Assembly: GCF_018070565.1 (NCBI RefSeq)
Contig: NZ_JAGPXL010000007.1
Span: 186,001-250,000 of the forward strand
Direction: 5' to 3'
Origin: Streptomyces sp. B93
Lineage (GTDB): Bacteria > Actinomycetota > Actinomycetes > Streptomycetales > Streptomycetaceae
Length of the DNA stretch: 64,000 bases
Positions 51,555-60,733 of the stretch are shown piece by piece; position 1 is the first letter of the stretch; every line of letters starts with the position of its first letter. The translations under genes were made by a program, and so were the position numbers. The notes below the pieces were generated by a model. The model did no database searches. It saw only the letters and a list, made by a program, of their open reading frames with translations, and was not told the DNA's origin.

Positions 51555-54500
51555 TCAGGCCAGTTCCACCAGCAGGTCGCCGCCCTCCACCTGCTGGAAG
51601 CGGCTGACGGCGAGGCGCGACACCCGGCCCGCCTTCGGGGCGGTGATGGAGGCCTCCATCTTCATCGCCTCGATGGTCGCCACGGTGGCACCGGCCGCCA
51701 CCTCGTCGCCCTCCGCGACCGCCAGGGTCACCACCCCGGCGAACGGCGCGGGCACATGGCCCGGGTTGGCGCGGTCGGCCTTCTCGGTGACCGGGATGTC
51801 GGCGGCGGCCGCCCGGTCACGGACGGAGATGGGCCGCAGCTGGCCGTTGAGGGAGGACATGACCGTGCGCATGCCGCGCTCGTCGGCCTCGCCGACCGCC
51901 TGGAGCTCGATCAGCAGCCGTACGCCGGGTTCGAGGTCGATGGCGTACTCCTGGCCGGGGCGCAGCCCGTAGAAGAAGTCCTTGCTGTCCAGGACGCTGG
52001 TGTCGCCGTAGGACTGGCGGTGGGTGTCGAACTCCCGGCTCGGGCCGGGGAACAGCAGCCGGTTGAGGGTCGCCCGGCGGTCCTTGGCGAGCCCTTCCCG
52101 GTCGTCGGCGGTCAGCTCCCGCACCGGCTTGGCGTCGGCGCGTCCGCGCAGCGCCTTGCCGCGCAGCGGCTCCGGCCAGCCGCCGGGCGGGGTGCCCAGC
52201 TCACCGCGGAGGAACCCGATCACGGAGTCGGGGATGTCGTAGCTGTCCGGCCTCGTCTCGAAGTCCTCGGGGGCGACCCCGGCGCCCACCAGGTGCAGTG
52301 CCAGGTCACCGACCACCTTCGAGGACGGGGTGACCTTCACCAGGCGGCCGAGCATCCGGTCGGCGGCGGCGTACATCGCCTCGATGTCCTCGAAGCGGTC
52401 GCCGAGACCGAGGGCGATCGCCTGGGTGCGCAGGTTGGACAGCTGCCCGCCGGGGATCTCGTGGTGGTAGACGCGCCCGGTCGGCGCGGACAGGCCCGCC
52501 TCGAAGGGGGCGTACACCTTGCGGACGCTCTCCCAGTACGGCTCCAGGTCGCCGACGGCCTGGAGGTCGAGGCCGGTGGGCCGGTCGGAGTGGTCGGTCG
52601 CGGCGACGATCGCCGACAGCGACGGCTGCGAGGTGGTGCCCGCCATGGACGCCACCGCGCCGTCCACCGCGTCGACGCCGGACTGGATCGCGGCGAGGTA
52701 GGTGGCGAGCTGGCCGCCCGCGGTGTCATGGGTGTGCAGGTGGACCGGCAGGCCGAACTCCCGGCGCAGCGCGGGGATCAGCTTCGCGGCGGCCGGTGCC
52801 CGCAGCAGGCCCGCCATGTCCTTCACGGCCAGGACGTGGGCGCCCGCCTCGACGATCTGCTCGGCGAGGCGCAGGTAGTAGTCGAGGGTGTAGAGCCGTT
52901 CGGCGGGGTCGGACAGGTCGGCGGTGTAGCACAGGGCCACCTCCGCGACGGCGGTGCCGGTCTCCCGTACGGCGTCGATGGCGGGGCGCATCTGGCCGAC
53001 GTCGTTGAGGGCGTCGAAGATCCGGAAGATGTCGATGCCGGTGGCCGCGGCCTCCTCGACGAAGGCGTGGGTGACCTCGGTCGGGTAGGGCGTGTAGCCG
53101 ACGGTGTTGCGGCCGCGCAGCAGCATCTGGAGGCAGAGGTTGGGCACGGCCTCCCGCAGGGCGGCCAGCCGCTCCCAGGGGTCCTCGGCGAGGAAGCGCA
53201 GGGCGACGTCGTAGGTGGCGCCGCCCCAGCACTCCAGGGACAGCAGGCCCGGCAGGGTGCGGGCGACCACGGGGGCGACGGCGAGCATGTCCTTGGTGCG
53301 CACCCGGGTGGCGAGCAGCGACTGGTGGGCGTCGCGGAAGGTGGTGTCGGTGACGGCGACCCCGGGCGAGTCGCGCAGCCAGCGGGCGAAGCCTTCGGGG
53401 CCGAGTTCGGTGAGCCGCTGCCGGGAGCCGGCCGGGGGTTCACCGGCGGGCAGCGGTGGCAGCTTGGTCAACGGGTCGATGAGCGCCGGGCGTTCGCCGT
53501 GCGGCTTGTTCACCGTGACGTCGGCGAGGTAGGTCAGCAGCTTGGTGCCGCGGTCGGCGGAGTGCCGGGCGGTGAGCAGGTGCGGGCGCTGCTCGATGAA
53601 GGAGGTGGTGACCCGGCCGGCCTGGAAGTCCGGGTCGTCGAGGACGGCCTGGAGGAACGGGATGTTCGTGGCCACACCGCGGATGCGGAACTCCGCGACC
53701 GCGCGCCGGGCGCGGTTGACGGCGGTGGTGAAGTCCCGTCCCCGGCAGGAGAGTTTGACCAGCATGGAGTCGAAGTGCGCGCTGATCTCGGAACCGGCGT
53801 GGGTGGTGCCGCCGTCCAGCCGGATGCCGGAGCCGCCGGGCGACCGGTAGGCGCTGATCCGCCCGGTGTCGGGACGGAAGCCGTTGGCGGGGTCCTCGGT
53901 GGTGATACGGCACTGGAGGGCCGCGCCGCGCAGGGTGACCGTCTCCTGGGCGAGCCCGAGGTCGGCCAGCGTCTCGCCCGCCGCGATCCGCAGCTGCGCC
54001 TGCACCAGGTCGACGTCGGTGACCTCCTCGGTGACCGTGTGCTCGACCTGGATGCGCGGGTTCATCTCGATGAAGACGTGGTTGCCGTCGCGGTCGACGA
54101 GGAACTCGACGGTGCCCGCGTTGCGGTAGCCGATGCGCCGTGCGAACCGTACGGCGTCGGCGCAGATCCGCTCGCGCAGTTCCGGGTCCAGGTTGGGCGC
54201 GGGGGCGATCTCGATGACCTTCTGGTGGCGGCGCTGCACCGAGCAGTCCCGCTCGAACAGGTGGATGACCTCGCCCGCGCCGTCGGCGAGGATCTGCACC
54301 TCGATGTGGCGGGGTTCGACGACCGCCTTCTCCAGGAAGACGGTGGGGTCGCCGAACGCGGACGCCGCCTCGCGGGACGCCGCCTCGACGGACTCCCGCA
54401 GCTGGGCCGGGTTCTCCACCCGCCGCATGCCGCGCCCGCCGCCGCCCGCGACCGCCTTCACGAAGACGGGGAAGCCGATGTCGTCGGCGGCGCGGACGAG

Positions 54501-54929
54501 TTCGTCGACGTCGGTGGAGGGCGCCGAGGAGCCCAGGACCGGCACCCCGGCCTCGCGGGCGGCGGCCACGGCGCTCGCCTTGTTGCCGGTCAGCTCCAGG
54601 ATCTCGGCGTCCGGGCCGACGAAGGTGATGCCGGCCTCGCGGCAGGCCCGGGCCAGCTCGGGGTTCTCGGAGAGGAAGCCGTAGCCGGGGTAGACGGCGT
54701 CGGCTCCCGCCCGGCGTGCCGCGCCGACGATCTCCTCCACGGAGAGGTACGCGCGCACCGGATGTCCCGGGCTGCCGATCTCGTAGGCCTCGTCGGCCTT
54801 GAGCCGGTGCAGCGAGTTGCGGTCCTCGTGGGGGAAGACGGCGACGGTCCGCGCGCCCAGCTCATAGCCCGCGCGGAACGCGCGAATCGCGATCTCGCCA
54901 CGGTTGGCGACCAGCACCTTGCGGAACAT
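51555..54929 (-). CDS. pyc: Pyruvate carboxylase
   Basis: A 1124-residue single-chain pyruvate carboxylase, which makes oxaloacetate from pyruvate, bicarbonate and ATP to refill the TCA cycle. Order: biotin carboxylase with ATP-grasp domain (1-450; 'FRKVLVANRGEIAIRAFRAG', 'KAVAGGGGRGMRRV', 'EMNPRIQVEHTVTEEV'), carboxyltransferase HMGL-like barrel (about 520-800; 'VTDTTFRDAHQSLLATRVRT'), PYC_OADA domain, and C-terminal biotinyl domain with the biotin-lysine motif E-A-M-K-M-E. The length is standard. The ATG at 54929 has AAGGGA upstream; the frame open to 55007 is an extension. Anaplerosis in streptomycetes can also rely on PEP carboxylase. Confidence 0.97.
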   Translation of the reverse strand: MFRKVLVANRGEIAIRAFRAGYELGARTVAVFPHEDRNSLHRLKADEAYEIGSPGHPVRAYLSVEEIVGAARRAGADAVYPGYGFLSENPELARACREAGITFVGPDAEILELTGNKASAVAAAREAGVPVLGSSAPSTDVDELVRAADDIGFPVFVKAVAGGGGRGMRRVENPAQLRESVEAASREAASAFGDPTVFLEKAVVEPRHIEVQILADGAGEVIHLFERDCSVQRRHQKVIEIAPAPNLDPELRERICADAVRFARRIGYRNAGTVEFLVDRDGNHVFIEMNPRIQVEHTVTEEVTDVDLVQAQLRIAAGETLADLGLAQETVTLRGAALQCRITTEDPANGFRPDTGRISAYRSPGGSGIRLDGGTTHAGSEISAHFDSMLVKLSCRGRDFTTAVNRARRAVAEFRIRGVATNIPFLQAVLDDPDFQAGRVTTSFIEQRPHLLTARHSADRGTKLLTYLADVTVNKPHGERPALIDPLTKLPPLPAGEPPAGSRQRLTELGPEGFARWLRDSPGVAVTDTTFRDAHQSLLATRVRTKDMLAVAPVVARTLPGLLSLECWGGATYDVALRFLAEDPWERLAALREAVPNLCLQMLLRGRNTVGYTPYPTEVTHAFVEEAAATGIDIFRIFDALNDVGQMRPAIDAVRETGTAVAEVALCYTADLSDPAERLYTLDYYLRLAEQIVEAGAHVLAVKDMAGLLRAPAAAKLIPALRREFGLPVHLHTHDTAGGQLATYLAAIQSGVDAVDGAVASMAGTTSQPSLSAIVAATDHSDRPTGLDLQAVGDLEPYWESVRKVYAPFEAGLSAPTGRVYHHEIPGGQLSNLRTQAIALGLGDRFEDIEAMYAAADRMLGRLVKVTPSSKVVGDLALHLVGAGVAPEDFETRPDSYDIPDSVIGFLRGELGTPPGGWPEPLRGKALRGRADAKPVRELTADDREGLAKDRRATLNRLLFPGPSREFDTHRQSYGDTSVLDSKDFFYGLRPGQEYAIDLEPGVRLLIELQAVGEADERGMRTVMSSLNGQLRPISVRDRAAAADIPVTEKADRANPGHVPAPFAGVVTLAVAEGDEVAAGATVATIEAMKMEASITAPKAGRVSRLAVSRFQQVEGGDLLVELA

Positions 54930-55052
54930 ACGGGATCCCTTCAGCCTGCCGGTGACGACCACCATGGTGTCGGTGGTGCCCTCCGCACGCCATGTGAACC
55001 GGGCCACTGTGGCGGGGCGGCCCGGCAGGGGATCGCCCGGCGGGCGGCTCCG

Positions 55053-55472
55053 TCACACGGTGCGGTGCATGCCGACGGACGCCGGGGCGGTCTGCCGGAA
55101 TCCGAACTTCTCGTACAGGAACCGGGCATCGCCGTCGGCGATCAGCGAGACATAGGCACCGTCCGGCGCCCGCCGTTCCAGCTCCCCCACCAGCTCCGCC
55201 ATGATCCGCTTGCCCAGGCCCCGGCCCTGGTGCTCGGGCGCTACGCAGATGTCGACGACCTGGAAGAAGCAGCCGCCGTCGCCGATCACCCGGCCCATCC
55301 CGACCGGCTCGTCCCCGCACAGCACCGTCACACCGTGCCAGGTGTTCGGCAGGCCCGCCTCAGCGGCCCGCACCGTCTTGGCGCTCAGTCCCGAAACCAC
55401 CCGCAACCTGAGGTAGGTCTCGACGGACGGTGAGCCGGTGCGCAGTGAGTAAGGACCAAAGTCAGCTTTCAC
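55053..55472 (-). CDS. GNAT-family acetyltransferase
   Basis: A 139-residue single-domain acetyltransferase. Motif A is 'VDICVAPEHQGRGLGKRIMA' with the Q-G-R-G-L-G acetyl-CoA pyrophosphate loop, and motif B ends in 'FLYEKFGFRQTAP'. The start is GTG at 55472 without a convincing ribosome site, so it may be leaderless. It lies between pyruvate carboxylase and the KASIII/P450 cluster, 51 bases from the latter's last gene, and probably belongs to neither. The substrate is unknown. Confidence 0.85.
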   Translation of the reverse strand: MKADFGPYSLRTGSPSVETYLRLRVVSGLSAKTVRAAEAGLPNTWHGVTVLCGDEPVGMGRVIGDGGCFFQVVDICVAPEHQGRGLGKRIMAELVGELERRAPDGAYVSLIADGDARFLYEKFGFRQTAPASVGMHRTV

Positions 55473-55523
55473 CTGCTACAGGTTACGGAGGCTCGGCTCC
55501 GGGGGCAAGGGCGCCCGCCCTCG

Positions 55524-56555
55524 TCAGGAGGTCGCCCAGCCGGGTGTCCCGAGGATGCGGATGACGCCGTAGGACATGGCCATCCCGGGGCCGACGGCGA
55601 ACATCATCACGTGGTCGCCGGGGCGCAGTTCGCCCGCGCCGACCAGGTGGTCGAACCCGGCGAGCAGGTCGCTGGCGCCCATGTGGCCGTTCCAGCGGCC
55701 GAACTCGAGCATGCCGTGCGAGGGGCCGACGCCCAGCGGTTTGAGGAAGTGCTCCAGGTACAGCTCGTTGGCGGCGGCGGGGTGGATGACGCGGGTGATG
55801 TCCGCGATCTCGATGCCCGCGTCGTCGAGCACCTGGCGCACGGCCTCCGCCTCGACCTTCCCGGCGATCACCACCGCCTCCTGCGGGGTCACGTCGCCGG
55901 GCCGGGAGGTGGCCTGCCGCTCCAGGGTGATCTTGCGGCCGACGGTGCAGCCGGGCGGGAAGAGCGGTTCGTCGCCGCGGGTCATGCCCTCCAGGGCGGG
56001 CACGGAGAAGGAGTTGACGGCGAGTACCTCGGCGAAGCCCTCCCGCTTGGACAGCACCGCGGCCGTGCCGCCGTCGCCCAGGACGAGGCCGTGGTGGGAG
56101 CGGTAGCGGTCGATCAGCGGGTGGCCGAAGTTGTCGGCGGTGGTGATCATGGCGGCGGTGCGGTCGGGGGACGCCATCAGATAGCAGGCGGCCAGTTCGG
56201 CACCGGCCAGGAACCCCTCGCAGCCCTGCCGCAGTCCGATGGCGGGGACCTCCCGGTCCACGGTGTTGCGCAGGATGTAGTGCTGGGGCATCCAGGAGTC
56301 CGGGCCCTGGTGCGAGGTGGAGGTGTGCAGCAGCAGGTCGATGTCGCCGGGGGCGTGTCCGGAACGGGCCAGCGCCTGCTTCCCGGCCTCGATCGCCATG
56401 TCCGGCGCTGGCATGGTGCCCGCGACCCGGGCCGCCCGCCAGCCGGTGGTCAGCTGGGCCTCGTCGCAGTCGCCCTGGGCGACGGCGTCCTCCAGCGGGA
56501 CCTGCTCGGGCAGGTGGACGCCCACACCGGTGAGGTAGATGCCGTTGAGCTTCAT
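55524..56555 (-). CDS. KASIII-like enzyme (CerJ-type acyltransferase or ketosynthase)
   Basis: A 343-residue thiolase-fold protein of the FabH/KASIII family. The Cys-His-Asn catalytic triad can be placed: Cys in 'LRQGCEGFLAGAELA', His in 'RVIHPAAANELYLE', Asn in 'GRWNGHMGASDLLAG'. It is distant from housekeeping FabH (no GNTxAASIP) and resembles KASIII-like enzymes of secondary metabolism, some of which move acyl groups to alcohols (CerJ) instead of condensing with malonyl-ACP. It is the last gene of the P450/KASIII cluster, 37 bases after a P450 gene. ATG 56555 has GGGAACG upstream. Confidence 0.82.
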   Translation of the reverse strand: MKLNGIYLTGVGVHLPEQVPLEDAVAQGDCDEAQLTTGWRAARVAGTMPAPDMAIEAGKQALARSGHAPGDIDLLLHTSTSHQGPDSWMPQHYILRNTVDREVPAIGLRQGCEGFLAGAELAACYLMASPDRTAAMITTADNFGHPLIDRYRSHHGLVLGDGGTAAVLSKREGFAEVLAVNSFSVPALEGMTRGDEPLFPPGCTVGRKITLERQATSRPGDVTPQEAVVIAGKVEAEAVRQVLDDAGIEIADITRVIHPAAANELYLEHFLKPLGVGPSHGMLEFGRWNGHMGASDLLAGFDHLVGAGELRPGDHVMMFAVGPGMAMSYGVIRILGTPGWATS

Positions 56556-56592
56556 GGGTACGCGTTCCCTTTCGGTCGGGCGGGCGTCCGGT

Positions 56593-57780
56593 TCAGGTGT
56601 GCCGCTGGACGGCGACGGTCAGCCGCCTGGGGGCGCAGATCGTGTTGTTCTCGTACCAGTCGACGCCGGTCACCTCCCAGGTCCGGTAGCGGTTCAGCAG
56701 CACGTCCAGCGCGACCTTCCCCTCCAGCCGGGCCAGATGGGCGCCCAGGCAGACGTGGATGCCGTGGGTGAAGGCGAGCTGCGGGTTGGGGGTGCGGTGG
56801 ATGTCGAACCGGGAGGGGTCGGGGTAGGCCCGCTCGTCCCAGTTGGCCGAGGTGAGGGAGATCAGGACGAACTGGTCGGCGGGGATGGCCGCCCCGCCCA
56901 GCGTCACCTCCTGGTTGGTGACCCGTCCGGCGTCCGGGACGGGCGGCAGGTAGCGCAGCACCTCCTCGACGGTGTTGCCCAGCAGGGAGCGATCCGCCCG
57001 GACCTCGGCGAGGGCCTCGGGGTGCTCGTCGAGGCAGGCCACCATGGAGCCCAGCAGTCCCATCGTGGTCAGATGGCCCGCGAGCAGCAGCAGGACGGAG
57101 AAGTTGACGATCTCGGTCTCGGTGAGCCGGCGGCCGTCCATCTCGGCGTGCACCAAACGGCTGATCATGTCGTCGCGGGGCCTGGTGCGGCGCTCGCGGG
57201 CGTGGTCGCGGAGGTAGTCGAGGATCTCCCGCATGGCCTTCTCCCGGTTCTGGATGAAGGCGTCGTCGGTGGGATCGTCGGTGGAGAGGGTGAGCTGGGC
57301 GTCGGAGCAGCGCCGGAGCACCTCGCGGCCGTCCCGGTCCACGCCGAGGAGTTCGGAGATGACGTTCAGGGGCAGCTGGTAGGCGAGCCCGGCGGCGAGG
57401 TCGAACTCGCCCTGTTCCTCCAGTTCCTCAAGGATCTCCACCACGAGGCTCTCGATGCGCCCGGCGAACGGCGCCAGCATCCGCGGGGTGAAGCCCTGGC
57501 TGAGCAGGCCGCGCAGGCTCTTGTGCTCCGGCGGGTCGAGCGCGGACAGGTTGCCGTCCTTGAACTCCTGCGCGGGCATCACCCGGTGCATGTCGTTGGA
57601 GAAGACCTGCCAGTCGGAGAAGACCTGGACCGCGTCCGCGTGCCGCAGCACACGCCAACTGTTCATGGTGGTGTCGAAGTACACCGGTTCGTGGTCCCGC
57701 ATGTGCCGCAGCCATGCGTGCAGCGAGACGCCGCGGTCCACATGGAACGGTCGTCGCGGGGGTGCGGTCTGGGACGTCAT
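56593..57780 (-). CDS. Cytochrome P450 (first of two)
   Basis: A 395-residue bacterial class I P450. The I-helix has 'LLLLAGHLTTMGLLG' (A-G-x-x-T for oxygen activation), the ExxR motif is 'EEVLRYLPP', and the heme loop is 'FTHGIHVCLGAHLARLE' with the cysteine ligand near residue 345. It would hydroxylate or otherwise oxidise a hydrophobic substrate; the form is that of tailoring P450s in polyketide clusters (CYP107-like). It is close to the second P450 of this cluster over its full length. No ferredoxin gene is nearby. ATG 57780 is preceded by a GGGGAAC ribosome site. Confidence 0.93.
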   Translation of the reverse strand: MTSQTAPPRRPFHVDRGVSLHAWLRHMRDHEPVYFDTTMNSWRVLRHADAVQVFSDWQVFSNDMHRVMPAQEFKDGNLSALDPPEHKSLRGLLSQGFTPRMLAPFAGRIESLVVEILEELEEQGEFDLAAGLAYQLPLNVISELLGVDRDGREVLRRCSDAQLTLSTDDPTDDAFIQNREKAMREILDYLRDHARERRTRPRDDMISRLVHAEMDGRRLTETEIVNFSVLLLLAGHLTTMGLLGSMVACLDEHPEALAEVRADRSLLGNTVEEVLRYLPPVPDAGRVTNQEVTLGGAAIPADQFVLISLTSANWDERAYPDPSRFDIHRTPNPQLAFTHGIHVCLGAHLARLEGKVALDVLLNRYRTWEVTGVDWYENNTICAPRRLTVAVQRHT

Positions 57781-57844
57781 CGCGGGTGTTCCCCTCGGTC
57801 GGGCGAAGTCAAGGGCTGGGGCGGTCGGTGCGGGCCGGGGCGGC

Positions 57845-58603
57845 TCAGGGGACCAGGCAGCGGAACAGGTCGGTGGCGAGGGCGTCGAGCAGCTCCTGCC
57901 GCCGGGTGTGCAGGAAGAAGTGGCCGCCCGGCAGCATGCGCAGCCGGAACTCGCCGGTCGTCCGCTCCCCCCAGGCCATCAGGTCCTCCCGGCGGCAGTC
58001 GTGGTCCTCGGTGCCGCCGAACGCCGAGACGGGGCAGTCCAGCGGCGGTCCGGGGCGGTAGCGGTAGGTCTCCAGGACGGTGGTGTCGGCCCGCAGGATG
58101 GGCAGGTAGAGCGCCTTCATCTCGGGCGAGTCGCGGATCACCGGGGGGATGGCCCGGAACCGGCGGTCGAGGACGTCCAGGAAGAGGTCGTCGGGCAGGG
58201 TGTGCATGGCGGGGTGGTGCAGCGGGGTCTGCGGGGCGGGCCGGGCCGCCACACCGAGGTGCGCGGCCCGCAGTCCGTACGTGTCCCGCAGTTCCCGTAC
58301 GAGTTCGAAGGCGATCCAGGCCCCGACGCTGTAGCCGAACACGGCGAACGGCTCGGCCAGGTGACCGGCGATGGCGGCCGCGGACTCCTGGACGATCTCG
58401 TCGACGCTGTGCAGCAGCGGCTCCTGCAACCGGGCCTCGCGGCCGGGCGGTCGCAGCAGCCACAGCTCGGCGCCGTCCCGCAGTTCGGCGGCCCAGCTGT
58501 GGTAGGCGGCGGGGCCGCCACCGGCGTAGGGCACGCAGATCAGGCGCAGCGGGGCGTCCGGGACGGGCCTGGGGCGCAGGATCCACCGTTCGAAGGGTGT
58601 CAC
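57845..58603 (-). CDS. Type II thioesterase
   Basis: A 252-residue alpha/beta hydrolase of the TEII family that edits or unloads acyl carrier proteins and CoA. The start 'RLICVPYAGGGPAAYHSWAA', the nucleophile elbow G-Y-S-V-G-A (Ser about 101), the Asp region 'CPVSAFGGTEDHDC' and the catalytic His in 'LPGGHFFLHTRRQEL' are all present. The GTG at 58603 overlaps the stop of the second P450 (GTGA), showing translational coupling. Its presence implies a thioester-bound substrate, though no carrier protein gene is in the window. Confidence 0.9.
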   Translation of the reverse strand: MTPFERWILRPRPVPDAPLRLICVPYAGGGPAAYHSWAAELRDGAELWLLRPPGREARLQEPLLHSVDEIVQESAAAIAGHLAEPFAVFGYSVGAWIAFELVRELRDTYGLRAAHLGVAARPAPQTPLHHPAMHTLPDDLFLDVLDRRFRAIPPVIRDSPEMKALYLPILRADTTVLETYRYRPGPPLDCPVSAFGGTEDHDCRREDLMAWGERTTGEFRLRMLPGGHFFLHTRRQELLDALATDLFRCLVP

Positions 58604-59784
58604 GGGCGGCGCACCTCGAAGGTGAGGCGCCTGGGGTTGCACAGGGAGTACGACTCGTACCACTGCATCCCGGTGAAGGTGAGGTCGCTGTAGCGGTCCA
58701 GGACTGCGTTGAGGGCGATCTTCGCTTCCAGGCGGGCCAGATGGGCGCCCAGGCAGTAGTGGATGCCGGTGGTGAAGGCGAGTTGCGGGTTGGGCAGGCG
58801 GTGGATGTCGAAGCGGTCCGGGTCGGGGTACTTGCGCTCGTCGCGGTTGGCGGAGATCAGCGAGGTCAGCACCATCCGGTCGGCGGGGATGACGACACCG
58901 CCGAGTTCGACGTCGGCGTTGGTGACCCGGCCGCCCTCGGGCACGGGCGGGCGGTAGCGGAGCACCTCCTCGATGGCGCCGGGCACCAGGTCGCGGTCGG
59001 CGCGGACCTCGGCGAACTGGTCGGGGTGCTCGCTGAGGGTCAGCATCATGTTGCCGAGCAGGGACATGGTCGTCAGATGACCCGCGAGCAGCAGCAGGAC
59101 GGTGAAGTTGACGACCTCCTCCTCGTCGAGGGAGCGGTCCTCGAGGGTGGCGGTGGCCAGTTTGCTGACGAGGTCGTCCCGGGGGTCCTGGCGGCGGGCG
59201 GGCACCAGGTCCTGGCGCAGGTAGTCCTGGAGTTCCCCCATCGCCTTCTGCACGGCGACGACGAAGTCTCCGTCGGCGGGGTTCTCGCAGGTCAGGGCGA
59301 GCTGGGCGTCGGCGGTGCGGCGCAGTACGGCGCGGTCCTCGCGGGGTACGCCGATCAGTTCCGCGATGACGTTCAGCGGCAGCTGGTACGACAGGTCGCG
59401 GGTGATGTCGATCTCGGTGCGGTCCTCGACGGCGTCGAGGAGTTCCTTGACGATGCGCTCGATGCGCGGGGCGAGTTCGGCCAGGGTGCGAGGGGTGAAG
59501 CCCTGGGCGACGATCCCGCGGAGCTGTTTGTGCTCGGGCGGGTCCATCGTGGAGAGGTTGCCCCGGGTGAAGCCGTGCTCGGGCATGATCCGGCACATGT
59601 CGTTGGAGAACACCTGCCAGTCGGAGAGCACCCGGTGGACGTCCTCGTAGCGGTAGACCTTCCAGGACTGTGACGCCTCGTCGAACATGACCGGGGTGTT
59701 GTCCCTGGCGTTGCGCATCCACGCGTACAGCGCGGGACCACCGTCGGCGAAGAACGGCGGCGGGGCTGCGGACGGGTCGGCCAT
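58600..59784 (-). CDS. Cytochrome P450 (second of two)
   Basis: A 394-residue P450 related to the one encoded downstream. The I-helix is 'LLLLAGHLTTMSLLG', ExxR is 'EEVLRYRPP' and the heme loop 'FTTGIHYCLGAHLARLE'. Both proteins share 'SDWQVFSNDM' and 'LDPPEHK/MDPPEHK' near the N-terminus, so they arose by duplication and may act at successive positions of one molecule (inference). The ATG at 59784 lies behind GAAGGAGAG; the frame open to 59913 is not supported. It is 166 bases after the SDR stop, the largest gap within the cluster, and could have its own promoter. Confidence 0.93.
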   Translation of the reverse strand: MADPSAAPPPFFADGGPALYAWMRNARDNTPVMFDEASQSWKVYRYEDVHRVLSDWQVFSNDMCRIMPEHGFTRGNLSTMDPPEHKQLRGIVAQGFTPRTLAELAPRIERIVKELLDAVEDRTEIDITRDLSYQLPLNVIAELIGVPREDRAVLRRTADAQLALTCENPADGDFVVAVQKAMGELQDYLRQDLVPARRQDPRDDLVSKLATATLEDRSLDEEEVVNFTVLLLLAGHLTTMSLLGNMMLTLSEHPDQFAEVRADRDLVPGAIEEVLRYRPPVPEGGRVTNADVELGGVVIPADRMVLTSLISANRDERKYPDPDRFDIHRLPNPQLAFTTGIHYCLGAHLARLEAKIALNAVLDRYSDLTFTGMQWYESYSLCNPRRLTFEVRRP

Positions 59785-59950
59785 GTGGTCTCTCTCCTTC
59801 GGTGTGCCGCGCCTTGGGCGTTCCGGTCGGCATCTCGCGTCGGTCGTCGGGTTCTCGCGCCAGTCTGGGTGGCGCCGGCCGGGGGGCGCCCCGGGGGCGG
59901 ACCCCGGCAGCACCCCGGTGTCGGGGTCGGGGGGCCTGGGGCCACCGGTG

Positions 59951-60733
59951 TCAGTGGCCGCTGCCGAGGCGTGCGGCGCCGTCGATACGGACCACCTCGC
60001 CGTTGATCATGGGGTTCTCCACGATGTGCTGGACGAGGGCGGCGAACTCCTCGGGGCGGCCGAGCCGTCCGGGGTGCGGGGCGGCGGTGGCCAGGGCGGC
60101 GCGGGCGCGGGCGGGCAGATCGGCGAGCATGGGGGTGTCGAACAGACCCGGCGCCACCGTCACCACCCGCACCCGGTGGCGGGCCAGGTCACGGGCGAGC
60201 GGCAGGGTCATCCCGGCGATCCCGGCCTTGGACGCCGCGTACGCGGCCTGCCCCCGCTGTCCGTCGTAGGCGGCGATGGAGGAGGTGCACACGATGACCC
60301 CGCGCTCCTCGTCGGCCGAGGGGTCCTCCTGGCCGTCGCCGTCCCCGGCCATCGCGGCGGCGGCCGAGCGGACCAGGTCGAAGGTGCCGACCAGGTTGAC
60401 CCGTACGATCCGTTCGAACTCGGTGAGCGGCAGCGGACCGGCCCGGCCCACGACGCGTCCGGCGGCGGTGGCTCCGGCGCAGCAGACGGCGATGTGCGGT
60501 CCGCCGTCGTGCCGCGCCCGGGCCACGGCCGCGGCGACGTCCGCGGGGCGGCTGATGTCCCCGGCGACGAACGAGGCTCCGTCGCCCAGCCGGGCCAGCG
60601 CCTTGGCGCCGCGTTCCTCGGAGCGGCCCGTCACCACGACCCGGGCGCCCGCCGCGAGCAGGGTCGCGGCCACGGCGAGTCCCAGCCCGGAGGTGCCGCC
60701 CGCGACGAGGGCGACCTTCCCGGTGATGACCAT
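59951..60733 (-). CDS. SDR-family 3-hydroxyacyl-CoA/ACP dehydrogenase-like reductase
   Basis: A 260-residue classical short-chain dehydrogenase. The NAD(P)-binding T-G-x-x-x-G-x-G motif reads 'AGGTSGLGLAVAATLLAAGA'; the active site has the NAG equivalent CAG, Ser in 'IVCTSSIAAYDGQ' and Y-x-x-x-K in 'AAYAASKAG'. It resembles type II 3-hydroxyacyl-CoA dehydrogenases ('APGLFDTPMLADLP'). Its ATG directly follows the TAG stop of the KASIII gene, so the two are coupled: the ketosynthase could make a beta-ketoacyl thioester and this enzyme reduce it. Confidence 0.9.
   Translation of the reverse strand: MVITGKVALVAGGTSGLGLAVAATLLAAGARVVVTGRSEERGAKALARLGDGASFVAGDISRPADVAAAVARARHDGGPHIAVCCAGATAAGRVVGRAGPLPLTEFERIVRVNLVGTFDLVRSAAAAMAGDGDGQEDPSADEERGVIVCTSSIAAYDGQRGQAAYAASKAGIAGMTLPLARDLARHRVRVVTVAPGLFDTPMLADLPARARAALATAAPHPGRLGRPEEFAALVQHIVENPMINGEVVRIDGAARLGSGH

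Noticed and set aside
51756..55433. A 1225-residue plus-strand frame opposite pyruvate carboxylase
   Set aside because: Complete antisense shadow of a clearly assigned housekeeping gene; composition is Gly/Val/Arg-rich without motifs.
57845..59833. A 662-residue frame that would fuse a P450-overlapping region to the thioesterase
   Set aside because: The first 400 residues are an out-of-frame reading of the P450 gene; the true thioesterase begins at the GTG at 58603, overlapping the P450 stop.
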